NCBI GenBank assembly: GCA_031286245.1
Contig: JAITUO010000164.1
Coordinates: 1 to 7,694, forward strand
Direction of reading: 5' to 3'
Length of the DNA stretch: 7,694 bases
Source: Coriobacteriales bacterium
GTDB taxonomy: Bacteria > Actinomycetota > Coriobacteriia > Coriobacteriales > UBA8131
The notes under the pieces were generated by a model. It saw only the letters and a program-made list of their open reading frames with translations, was not told where the DNA came from and ran no database searches. Positions 1 through 6,033 of this stretch are shown in pieces. The position numbers and the translations under genes are program-made. The first letter of the stretch is position 1; every line of letters starts with the position of its first letter.

Positions 1-800
1 AGATGTACTACAACTCTGCCAGGAGCCAGTCTGTTATGCAATACCAGTTGATTTATGCCCTGCTGGATAGTTATAAAAACGCGTTGTCTCCGGTCTTTGC
101 AATCAATAGTGGATCCACACAATACGACTTGGCCAGCCAGCAGGACACAGCCGGCCTGATGTTTTCCATGATGCTGCCAATGCTGATAACCGTTTTTTTA
201 TTCAGTGGCTGCATGGCGGTTGCTCCAGAATCAATCGCCGGTGAGAAAGAGAGAGGGACGATTGCTACCATGCTGGTGACGCCCCTGGCACGCTGGGAGC
301 TGGCCTTAGGCAAGATCGTCGCTCTGGCTTGTATCGCTTTACTCAGCGGCCTTTCCAGCTTTATCGGAGTGATGCTTTCGATACCAAAGCTGTTTCAAAC
401 CTTGCCGGAAGAGTCAGTTGCCATACTGTATGGTTTTTCTGATTACGCCATGTTACTGGGAGTCATCTTGTCGACTGTAATGATATACATCGGCTTAATC
501 TCGATACTCTCTGCCTTGGCAAAAACCATCAAGGAGGCAAATACTTACGTCATGCCCTTAATGATCGTCATCTTAATGGTCGGCGCTTTGGGAATGTTCT
601 CACAAGGAGCATCCAAAGAGGCTCTCACCTATCTGATCCCAGTCTATAACTCCGTACAATGCATGGTTGGTATATTCTCATTCGCGATCAACCCGCTGTT
701 CATCTTTGTGACGATAGCTACAAACAGTCTGGTGACAGCAACCTGCGTGATAATCCTGACTAAGATGTTTAACAGTGAAAGGATTGTCTTTAACCGCTAG
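1..800 (+). CDS. NatB-like ABC-2 family exporter permease, C-terminal part (5' end cut by window edge)
   Basis: This is the membrane subunit of an ABC-2 type exporter and resembles the NatB (Na+ efflux) and YhaP permeases; the substrate cannot be told from sequence. The reading frame is open at the left edge, so the Met codon at base 3 is probably internal; 265 residues are visible against roughly 400 for the family. The visible part starts in an extracytoplasmic segment. A membrane helix follows (about residues 50-75), then the typical cytoplasmic coupling segment, in which AGEKERGTIATMLVTP is read near residues 79-94. Four or five more hydrophobic helices follow (about 102-126, 148-172, 181-199, 209-230, 231-254). 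The partner ATPase gene is expected upstream, outside the window. The stop lies 19 bases from the stop of the convergent PspC gene, and I see no terminator hairpin between them. The family call is firm; the sodium specificity is only suggestive. Confidence 0.85.
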   Translation, partial: MYYNSARSQSVMQYQLIYALLDSYKNALSPVFAINSGSTQYDLASQQDTAGLMFSMMLPMLITVFLFSGCMAVAPESIAGEKERGTIATMLVTPLARWELALGKIVALACIALLSGLSSFIGVMLSIPKLFQTLPEESVAILYGFSDYAMLLGVILSTVMIYIGLISILSALAKTIKEANTYVMPLMIVILMVGALGMFSQGASKEALTYLIPVYNSVQCMVGIFSFAINPLFIFVTIATNSLVTATCVIILTKMFNSERIVFNR

Positions 801-819
801 ATCCAAACACTTTCCAGAA

Positions 820-1662
820 TTACCGCCAGGGAAAAGGTGAATCAGGCAGATCGATCTCGATATACTCGAATAGCGGGAAGGGGATTTTATACGATCCTCC
901 CATTTGGCCGAAACTCCAGACACCAATCACCAATGCCAGTGAGATCAACAAAGTGCTGGCCAGTTTGAGGATGTCACGGCGCAAAACACCTCCAATGATC
1001 ATCAGCCCTATACCAATCAAACCGGCTGGCCAAAAAGTCCAGAATGTATTCCAAAAAACAATCAGGGGATAATACCCCAGCCGCCATAGTTGTATAACTA
1101 TGCCGACAGTAACAATCAAGATACTGTAACCGGCACGAGAGACCCGCCAGCCGTTATAACCAGGTGTGCAGAGGATGATCAACCCAACCAGGATAATGAT
1201 TAATGGCCAGTAATCCCAAAAGAAGGGATCAACGAAAAACCCCAGCAGGACGATAATAGCAAAGCCAGCCAGTAATACCCCAAGGATGGTCAAGATGTTG
1301 ATACCGCGGCTGGCTTGCCTGCCATCAGTACCATTGAGGGTAGGATCAACAGCGTCGAATGCTTCAGAATTGGATGAGACCCAGGCAGCGCCCGGCGTCG
1401 ATCCAAAACTGCGAATGGCAGACATCTCGCTGGTGACTGAGGCTTTGATATCAATTGGACGGCTATTGTCCAGAGGCTGTTTTGGCATGATGATGATCAG
1501 TAATAAATAAAGTATGGCAGGAATCCCGAATAATAACACCAGCATTATGATGGCAAAAATGCGGAAGACTGTTGGATCAAGTCCAAGGTACTCTGCAAAG
1601 CCAGCACAGACGCCGGCGATCATGGCATCATCGCTGCGATATAGGCGCTTGATATTATCCAA
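820..1662 (-). CDS. PspC-domain multi-pass membrane protein
   Basis: This is a membrane protein with an N-terminal PspC domain, the module named after the phage-shock/envelope-stress protein PspC. Residues 5-61 carry the family pattern: KRLYRS, then IAGVCAGFAEYLGLDPTVFRI, then a strongly hydrophobic helix ending in MPKQP. A polar linker (about 62-118) follows, then a block of five or six helices (about 121-252). Two segments in that block start with similar aromatic sequences (WDYWPLIIILVGLIIL near 149 and WTFWPAGLIGIGLMIIGG near 208), like the LiaF/LiaI-type membrane repeats often joined to PspC domains. The tail is short and extracytoplasmic or cytoplasmic. The start is TTG at 1662-1660. 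The nearest upstream ATG (1681) is out of frame, and the internal ATG at residue 14 would cut into the conserved domain. The ribosome-binding site is weak (AGG about 9 bases upstream). A role in sensing or buffering envelope stress is inferred from the family. Confidence 0.85.
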   Translation of the reverse strand: MDNIKRLYRSDDAMIAGVCAGFAEYLGLDPTVFRIFAIIMLVLLFGIPAILYLLLIIIMPKQPLDNSRPIDIKASVTSEMSAIRSFGSTPGAAWVSSNSEAFDAVDPTLNGTDGRQASRGINILTILGVLLAGFAIIVLLGFFVDPFFWDYWPLIIILVGLIILCTPGYNGWRVSRAGYSILIVTVGIVIQLWRLGYYPLIVFWNTFWTFWPAGLIGIGLMIIGGVLRRDILKLASTLLISLALVIGVWSFGQMGGSYKIPFPLFEYIEIDLPDSPFPWR

Positions 1663-1837
1663 AGAAGACCTATCTGCCCATGAGTGGTTTTTCGTTCAAT
1701 CACAGAGTAACCAGTACTGAGCCAAAGATGTTTACGTGTTTTCAAGTTGTCATGTATTAAGCGTAACAAGCAAAGTATTTGGTTAGTAATCAGGTAGATT
1801 CGACAGCCTGAGCCACTCAGGAGAATTCGCCAATTAA

Positions 1838-2335
1838 CTACTCAACTGGTTGAACAGCAACACCTCTCTGATCAAGCCAGGCAATGATAATGTCGATCAT
1901 CAACGGTACAGCCGCCAGCACTTCTGGAGTCAAACCGATTTGGTATTCAGCTAAAGAGATCTCTTTGACCTGCACGCCGTAGCAGGTGAATGATGGGTTT
2001 ATCCCCACTAAAGAGGCAGCTCGGATCACATCGATCATACTAATGTCATGCGCGCCATGGAAAATCTGCTGTGCAGCCAGGTCTTCAGGTCTGAACTCCA
2101 TGATGGTACCTGGTGCTTGTCCAGTGTTATCCAAGGCGTCGATGATCAGCACTTCGTCAGCTTGGCGTAGATCGGCGAGTATCGCCATTCCCATCACTCC
2201 TCGGTCGAGGATTGTCACCTCAGCCGGAAAGACATAACGTAGCAGGAGTTCATTGGCTATCCAGGGGCCGAAGCCTTCGTCCAGCAATAGGCTGTTACCG
2301 ATGCAGAGTATTAAGATTTGAGGTTGGTCCGACAT
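1838..2335 (-). CDS. Hydrogenase maturation endopeptidase (HycI/HybD/HyaD family, peptidase M52/A31)
   Basis: Members of this family clip a C-terminal peptide from the large subunit of a [NiFe] hydrogenase once nickel is inserted, which lets the enzyme fold and assemble. The 165 residues match the usual length of about 150-170. The N-terminal strand and glycine motif read ILILCIGNSLLLDEGFGP (residues 7-24). Family comparison puts the three nickel-contacting positions at Glu20 (in LDEGFG), Asp66 (in EVLIIDALDN) and His96 (in HGAHDISM), and all are present. The ATG at 2335 has a GGAG site five bases upstream. A candidate promoter lies about 80 bases upstream. No hydrogenase subunit or hyp gene is in the window, so the target enzyme must be encoded elsewhere. 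The protein is probably cytoplasmic. The gene is followed by a 175-bp gap before the PspC gene; whether the two are cotranscribed is unclear. Confidence 0.9.
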   Translation of the reverse strand: MSDQPQILILCIGNSLLLDEGFGPWIANELLLRYVFPAEVTILDRGVMGMAILADLRQADEVLIIDALDNTGQAPGTIMEFRPEDLAAQQIFHGAHDISMIDVIRAASLVGINPSFTCYGVQVKEISLAEYQIGLTPEVLAAVPLMIDIIIAWLDQRGVAVQPVE

Positions 2336-2414
2336 TTGGTCTCCACGAATTGCTATGAATGGGTTATGCGACGGTCAGTTGAATTACGATGTTTTTAGCT
2401 GTGCAGGGGCAAAC

Positions 2415-2443
2415 AATATAGCATGTTTTCTGTTGTTCGCTAA
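2415..2443 (-). promoter_or_regulatory. Candidate sigma-70-type promoter for the hydrogenase protease gene
   Basis: Read on the minus strand, a -10 box TATATT (2420-2415) is preceded by TGC, which makes an extended -10. It sits 17 bases from a weak -35 box, TTAGCG (2443-2438). This would place the transcription start about 70 bases before the ATG at 2335. It was found by eye from consensus match and spacing, without experimental support. Confidence 0.5.
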
Positions 2444-2570
2444 CACCTGGCTATAGGTATGCAGATTTAACTCTCAGTTTCGCCTTTAAAGACAGGAGAT
2501 CTGTTCCTCGGCCACTACTTTGTGGTAGGCAACAGTACTCTTGGTGACGCTATTGATACTGGTTAGTAAT

Positions 2571-2732
2571 ATTTTGCCGCAAAAGGGCCCCTTTTGTATG
2601 GTTTTCTATGTGATTTAATTCGACATATTTTCAGACGCGGCTCATCTACCTGGGCTTTTAAAAATCATAGAAAAAAAAGCGACCTCCCACCTCATGGAAA
2701 ACCATACAAAAGGGGCCCTTTTGCGGCAAAAT
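2571..2732. repeat. 162-bp element bounded by long inverted repeats (possible MITE or large hairpin)
   Basis: Bases 2571-2606 are the exact reverse complement of 2697-2732 (36 bp). The pairing continues inward to 2612/2691 with one G-T pair and one mismatch, giving arms of about 42 bp around a 78-base centre. Each arm carries its own near-palindrome, AAAAGGGCCCCTTTT (or its complement), next to GCCGC/GCGGC. A second, inner pair of complementary segments (about 2602-2618 and 2657-2673) could form an alternative fold. There is no transposase gene inside and no clear target-site duplication at the edges. It could be a non-autonomous transposable element, an intergenic repeat family, or a bidirectional terminator. 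The arms are seen directly; the mobile-element reading is inference. Confidence 0.85.
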
Positions 2733-2956
2733 TTTGGTTCTTGAGATCTCTAGATAGTTTTTGGCATTTTGGCCTATGTCTCTTTTGGAACCCTTAGCGG
2801 GCGGCGGAGGGATTACGAAACAAGCCAGATGCCAGCTCGACACAGTAGGATAGAGATCGACAGAGCAAAACAGAGCTTTTTCAGGTGTAACAGAAACCAG
2901 TTGTTTCCAAAGTGTCTTATTTGTGTCTTACTGGACGCTTGAAAGATCTTTTGGGG

Positions 2957-3462
2957 TTATAGGTTTAAAAACCATCCTCGCGTTCGATTCACTATGTTTA
3001 CAAGAGTATGTGCCGGGTCGCCTTTAGTTAGATTGCTCCACACAAAGACCATTGCTGTACAGGGAGCTGCCCCTAAGATGACTGCACCGGCAACATAGCT
3101 TTGGGCAAGGTCAGCCGGTATCAAAGCTTTGAATACAACATAGAAGAAGAATGAAGCCAACCCAAACATCAAGAATGGTTTGATCAACCAACTTGTACCG
3201 CTGGAGATCAACACCCCCTGTGGATTCTTTCTGACGTTTGTTACCGATTGAAAATCTACTTTCATCATCATCGGATAAATTATGATCCAGATCAGCACAG
3301 CAATTGGGATAGAGAACTGAGCATATTCAAATCGGCCTAAGAATTCCGGGACACCTGGAAGATACCGCCCGATAAGAATCCCTGTTGCCATACATAGCAA
3401 AACCCATACTGAGAGATACTTCTCAAAATGCCTATCTCAGTCGTGGTGTTGTTCCTCTCCAT
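2957..3462 (-). pseudogene. acr3: Broken Acr3-family arsenite efflux permease (frameshift plus 3' truncation)
   Basis: Acr3 (ArsB/BASS superfamily) exports arsenite across the inner membrane and normally has about 350 residues and ten helices. The ancestral start is probably the ATG at 3462, with a GGGAG site eight bases upstream; it encodes MERNNTTTEIGI. The frame then breaks in a run of four A/T pairs (3425-3428) where one base seems to be missing. Restoring it gives the continuous family-like sequence EKYLSVWVLLCMATGILIGR. The second frame runs on to the stop at 2957 and encodes helices 1-4, including GAAPCTAMVFVW with the conserved fourth-helix cysteine, then NLTKGDPAHTLV. After about base 2990-3000 the sequence no longer resembles Acr3, and helices 5-10 are absent. 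About 165 of 350 residues remain, so function is very unlikely. A sequencing error could explain the frameshift but not the lost half. Confidence 0.85.
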
Positions 3463-3483
3463 TGATGAATCTCCCTCGTAGTA

Positions 3484-3561
3484 CAACCTCCACTAACCCA
3501 ATGTGGAAAACCTGGTTACCCCGCTCGAGATTCAACCTCCATTTACCCAATGTGGGAAACC
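3484..3561. repeat. Two direct copies of a 29-bp repeat, 49-bp period, upstream of acr3
   Basis: Copy one (3484-3512) and copy two (3533-3561) agree at 26 of 29 positions and are separated by 20 bases that are not repeated. Both contain the core ACCCAATGTGG, a short dyad (CCCA-ATG-TGGG, perfect in copy two). They lie between the tRNA gene and the acr3 pseudogene, about 20-100 bases upstream of the ancestral acr3 start. Two binding sites for a regulator is one reading; a leftover local duplication is another. With two copies and a 20-base spacer, this is not a CRISPR array. Confidence 0.75.
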
Positions 3562-3576
3562 AAGTAGAAAAATGCG

Positions 3577-3652
3577 TGGTGCCCCCGGTAGGAATCGAAC
3601 CTACGGCACCAGGTTTAGGAAACCTGTGCTCTATCCCCTGAGCTACGAGGGC
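3577..3652 (-). tRNA. tRNA-Arg (anticodon CCU, reads AGG)
   Basis: The complete cloverleaf can be drawn by hand on the minus strand. The 7-bp acceptor stem pairs GCCCTCG (5' end at 3652) with CGGGGGC, with one G-T pair. TA follows, then a D-arm GCTC-loop-GAGC. The anticodon arm is CAGGT-TTCCTAA-ACCTG with CCT at the anticodon positions. The T-arm is GTAGG-TTCGATT-CCTAC. The discriminator base is A (3580), and CCA is encoded in the gene (3579-3577). Right after the CCA comes CGCATTTTT, whose T-run may help end transcription. A good promoter lies just upstream, so the gene can be expressed independently of the sigma-factor gene. Confidence 0.97.
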
Positions 3653-3664
3653 ACTGATTGAGTT

Positions 3665-3692
3665 ATTCTACATTATCTGCTGCCAATGGCAA
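3665..3692 (-). promoter_or_regulatory. Sigma-70-type promoter of tRNA-Arg
   Basis: On the minus strand, TTGCCA (3692-3687) and TAGAAT (3670-3665) each match the -35 and -10 consensus at five of six positions and are 16 bases apart. The -10 box ends 12 bases before the mature 5' end of the tRNA, a normal distance for a short precursor leader. Confidence 0.7.
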
Positions 3693-3750
3693 TCAAGTTG
3701 AAATAACAATTGATTCTGTAAACTAGAATGCAACAAATAACTTGCAGTAA

Positions 3751-4326
3751 CTATAGTTCGTCCAGCAGGCGTTGGTTAAGGCTACGTTTACCCTTGGAGA
3801 TATTGCTGGAGACAGTACCAGTCTTGATTCGCAAAACCTCGGCTATCTGCCGATAGCTCAAGGCACCAAAGTAGTGCAGTACCAGTGGTACGCGCTGCGA
3901 CTGGGGCAATTGTTGAATATGCGACAAGAGATGTTCTCGTGCCTGGTTTTGTGCAAAGTTGGCTTCCGGTAACCGGTTTACGTCTTTTTCTACCAGGCGG
4001 TCGACCAGGCTTTGGCTGTCATCAGCCTCCAAACCAACTTCGCGCACCTTACGACTTCGACTACTTTTGTTATTCCGTATACAGGTGTGAACAATGATTT
4101 TTTCTAACCAGGAAGTGAAAGCTTCTGGGCTTCGGAGCTGAGAAAGGCTCGAGAGCAACTGCTCAGTGACCTCTTGAGCGACGTCTTCGACCTGGTTATT
4201 ATCATCAAGCCTGAGCGCACAGTTAACCACTATCATCTTCTGAAAGCGGCTTGCCAATGTGGCCATGTCTGTGGCACTACCTCCTTGGGCACTTTTGATC
4301 AAGATTGAAAGATCCTCATTTTCCAT
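3751..4326 (-). CDS. ECF-type sigma-70 family RNA polymerase sigma factor
   Basis: This is a small alternative sigma factor of 191 residues, with region 2 and region 4 only, as in the extracytoplasmic-function group. Region 2 spans about residues 22-92 and contains VEDVAQEV (46-53), FTSWLEKIIVHTCIRN (70-85) and a basic end. An acidic linker follows (about 99-120). Region 4 (about 130-187) reads LPQSQRVPLVLHYFGALSYRQIAEVLRIKTGTVSSNISKGK across 140-180, in which the second helix-turn-helix helix binds the -35 element. The ATG at 4326 follows a GGAG site by seven bases. The gene starts 77 bases after the CPBP gene on the same strand. No anti-sigma gene follows; the next feature is the tRNA. Possible regulators are the upstream CPBP membrane protein or a distant factor. 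The family is certain; signal and targets are unknown. Confidence 0.92.
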   Translation of the reverse strand: MENEDLSILIKSAQGGSATDMATLASRFQKMIVVNCALRLDDNNQVEDVAQEVTEQLLSSLSQLRSPEAFTSWLEKIIVHTCIRNNKSSRSRKVREVGLEADDSQSLVDRLVEKDVNRLPEANFAQNQAREHLLSHIQQLPQSQRVPLVLHYFGALSYRQIAEVLRIKTGTVSSNISKGKRSLNQRLLDEL

Positions 4327-4403
4327 GCAACAACTCCAGGATTGACGTCATTGTGCTGACAGCCAATATCGCTGAAACCTCAAAAAAACAAAGCAACCAA
4401 ACT

Positions 4404-5891
4404 TCAGAAGAAAATCATCATGAAATTAATGAACAACACCAGACAAAAAATGACGATTACAAAGGCACTGGAAAAAGTCAAACGATAAGGATGCGGTTTC
4501 GGCTCATTATCCAAGGCTAGAGGCGGTTTTATCCCGGTCGGTGACTGTCGAGAGTTGATTGGTATGGGCAGGACAACATATTGTGGAGCCATTGGATAGG
4601 GTAAAGAAGGCATGGTAGGTATTGGCCCATTTGCCCCCCATTCAACAGACTGTGGATATGACACTGGCGCAGCCTGCTGAGGAGGCATATATGGCTGTGG
4701 ATAAGATGCTGGCGCAGCCTGCTGAGGAGGCATTGCTGAGTCCTGGTAGGGCGCAGGGATAGGAGGAGCGATAGAATACCTGCGATCATAGACGCTGGGT
4801 GCTGGCGGCGGAGGTGGCGGCGGGTAACTGGGTGCCGTACTGGCAGGCGGCGGGTAGCCACGCGTCGTGCCAGCAGGCGGCACTGCGTACACCGGCTGTG
4901 GTGCAGCATACATCGGCTGTGGCGTTGCGTACACCGGCTGTGGCGCTGCATACACTGGCTGCGGTGCAGCATATCCTGACTGTGGTATACCAGCGATAAA
5001 CAGCATTGACGCTGGACGCCAGGCATTGACCTGAGCTTTGATACGCTGACGATTCAACACCAGAATGATAATCGAGCCGACTATGGCAGAAACATATAAC
5101 ACCAATACAGCTACACCAAATACAATTACCAAGGTTTCACTGGCTTCAGAGAAGCTCGACATCACTACGCTATATCCATTGTTCAACATATGTAAAAGAA
5201 TCGCCCACTTCAAAGAGAAACGCTGCGCTGTGTAGGCCATGATTACTCCCAGGAAAAAAGCAAAACAAGCCTGATAAATAAATACGTGATACATACCAAA
5301 GAGCAGCGATGAGACAACAATCGAGAAATTGACCCCGAAACGTTCCAAACTGCGCATCAGACCACCGCGGAACATGATCTCCTCAACTATTGGCCCGATT
5401 AAGACAATATAGAGATAACCAGCAGGGTTCAATAAGAGGTTTACGCTATCGCTATATTCTTCAAGCATTGATAAATCAAAAAGATTCAACAGAAACTCGA
5501 TAATCATGCCACCAAAAGTAGTGACAGCCTGGACGCCTAACATCAAAACAATTATCAACAGTAGATCACCGAGTTTGATTTTTTCATTTACATGTGTGAT
5601 ATCGGTAGTCAATAAACGTTTACCCCGGAGGACGAAAAAAATCAAGGCGCCGGTGATTATACTAATGATGCTGGCTAGACCGAGAAAGTAACTTGGTAGT
5701 GTTGAGAGGATATCGTATACGTCAAAAACTTCAGGTTCCAGAAACAATGTAGTAAAGTTAGCAAATAAATAGATCACCTCAACTACCGATACTGCCAGGG
5801 TGTTTAACACATAAAACCCCAGTAGTACCAATACGACTACCATAATCTGTCGACGCAAAGTCGATTTATAGATACTTAATACATCAGGCAT
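4404..5891 (-). CDS. CPBP-family intramembrane metalloprotease homologue with proline-rich tail
   Basis: The N-terminal 280 residues form a multi-helix membrane domain of the CPBP (CAAX protease/bacteriocin-processing, Abi) family. The three family motifs are intact: EEIMFRGG (Glu170, Glu171, Arg175), FGMYH with His202, and HMLNN with His234 and Asn238. An active protease is therefore plausible. After about residue 300 comes a tail of some 170 residues that is unusual for the family. It holds four 7-residue repeats of YAAPQPV type (307-334), a run of prolines (357-363), a twice-repeated 15-residue unit with MPPQQAAP (387-416) and a long Pro/Tyr/Gln-rich stretch. It ends in a single hydrophobic helix (about 473-495) at the C terminus. 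The ATG at 5891 has a GGAG site five bases upstream. It lies 142 bases after the ABC permease gene and 77 before the sigma-factor gene. Substrate unknown. Confidence 0.87.
   Translation of the reverse strand: MPDVLSIYKSTLRRQIMVVVLVLLGFYVLNTLAVSVVEVIYLFANFTTLFLEPEVFDVYDILSTLPSYFLGLASIISIITGALIFFVLRGKRLLTTDITHVNEKIKLGDLLLIIVLMLGVQAVTTFGGMIIEFLLNLFDLSMLEEYSDSVNLLLNPAGYLYIVLIGPIVEEIMFRGGLMRSLERFGVNFSIVVSSLLFGMYHVFIYQACFAFFLGVIMAYTAQRFSLKWAILLHMLNNGYSVVMSSFSEASETLVIVFGVAVLVLYVSAIVGSIIILVLNRQRIKAQVNAWRPASMLFIAGIPQSGYAAPQPVYAAPQPVYATPQPMYAAPQPVYAVPPAGTTRGYPPPASTAPSYPPPPPPPAPSVYDRRYSIAPPIPAPYQDSAMPPQQAAPASYPQPYMPPQQAAPVSYPQSVEWGANGPIPTMPSLPYPMAPQYVVLPIPINSRQSPTGIKPPLALDNEPKPHPYRLTFSSAFVIVIFCLVLFINFMMIFF
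4650..4739 (-). repeat. Tandem 45-bp repeat, two copies, inside the CPBP gene
   Basis: Bases 4650-4694 and 4695-4739 are adjacent 45-bp copies that differ at only a few positions. They encode two 15-residue units containing MPPQQAAP followed by a SYPQ motif. Such repeats can change copy number by slippage, so tail length may vary between strains. Confidence 0.8.
4875..4973 (-). repeat. Tandem 21-bp repeats encoding YAAPQPV-type heptapeptides
   Basis: Four complete 21-bp units (4890-4973) and a partial fifth encode YAAPQPV, YAAPQPV, YATPQPM, YAAPQPV and then YAVPPA. The units differ mostly at third codon positions, so the repeat has been kept at the protein level rather than just recently duplicated. 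Confidence 0.85.
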
Positions 5892-6033
5892 TTATTCTCC
5901 GTTTTTCTCGTTGATACGAGCCCTCTCAGATCGATATTCTGTGTCAGCAACATACCCTCTCAATAACACGCTAAGTCACTAACAGACTCCAGCCGACGCT
6001 CTGCTATCAAAACCTTCCGCCTTGTCACAGCTC

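Larger units (their letters stand above)
2336..2956. other. 621-bp stretch with no convincing gene
   Basis: This gap holds the promoter of the hydrogenase protease gene, then about 120 bases of unassigned sequence with one short protein-like open stretch (2471-2563). The 162-bp inverted-repeat element follows (2571-2732), then about 220 bases of unassigned DNA that runs into the broken end of the acr3 pseudogene. Short open frames cross the inverted repeat on both strands, but they are made of the repeat arms themselves and show no protein-family features, so I do not call them as genes. The makeup suggests accumulated mobile or decayed DNA next to a dying resistance gene. Confidence 0.6.

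Noticed and set aside
1807..1821. Hairpin CCTGAG-CCA-CTCAGG downstream of the hydrogenase protease gene
   Set aside because: The stem is short (6 bp) and no T-run follows on the minus strand, so I do not call a terminator.
1781..2570. Ten-base direct repeat GGTTAGTAAT at 1781-1790 and 2561-2570, a possible target duplication around the hydrogenase protease gene
   Set aside because: Tens of 10-base repeats are expected by chance in 7.7 kb, and nothing else marks the intervening DNA as inserted.
2594..2843. Overlapping short open frames on both strands across the inverted-repeat element
   Set aside because: They consist largely of the repeat arms, lack good ribosome-binding sites and show no family features. 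Inverted repeats readily produce such mirror frames.
2976..2996. T-loop-like GTTCGATTC at 2982-2990, possible tRNA fragment or attachment site
   Set aside because: The flanking bases do not form a T-stem, no cloverleaf can be drawn, and there is no match to the tRNA-Arg 3' end beyond the conserved loop.
2957..3400. A complete 147-residue gene starting at TTG 3400
   Set aside because: The Acr3 reading continues upstream in another frame to an ATG with a good ribosome-binding site, and the protein lacks helices 5-10. It is a pseudogene fragment.
3484..3561. CRISPR array
   Set aside because: Only two repeat copies with three mismatches, a 20-base spacer, and no cas genes.
4343..4350. Palindrome TGACGTCA upstream of the sigma-factor gene
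   Set aside because: A single 8-base palindrome is likely by chance. It lies between the sigma start and the CPBP stop without an associated promoter.
4529..5026. 165-codon minus-strand open frame rich in Arg, His, Ser and Cys, and a + strand frame, inside the CPBP gene
   Set aside because: Both are shadows of the proline-rich repeats read in other frames. Their skewed composition is explained by the repetitive codons.
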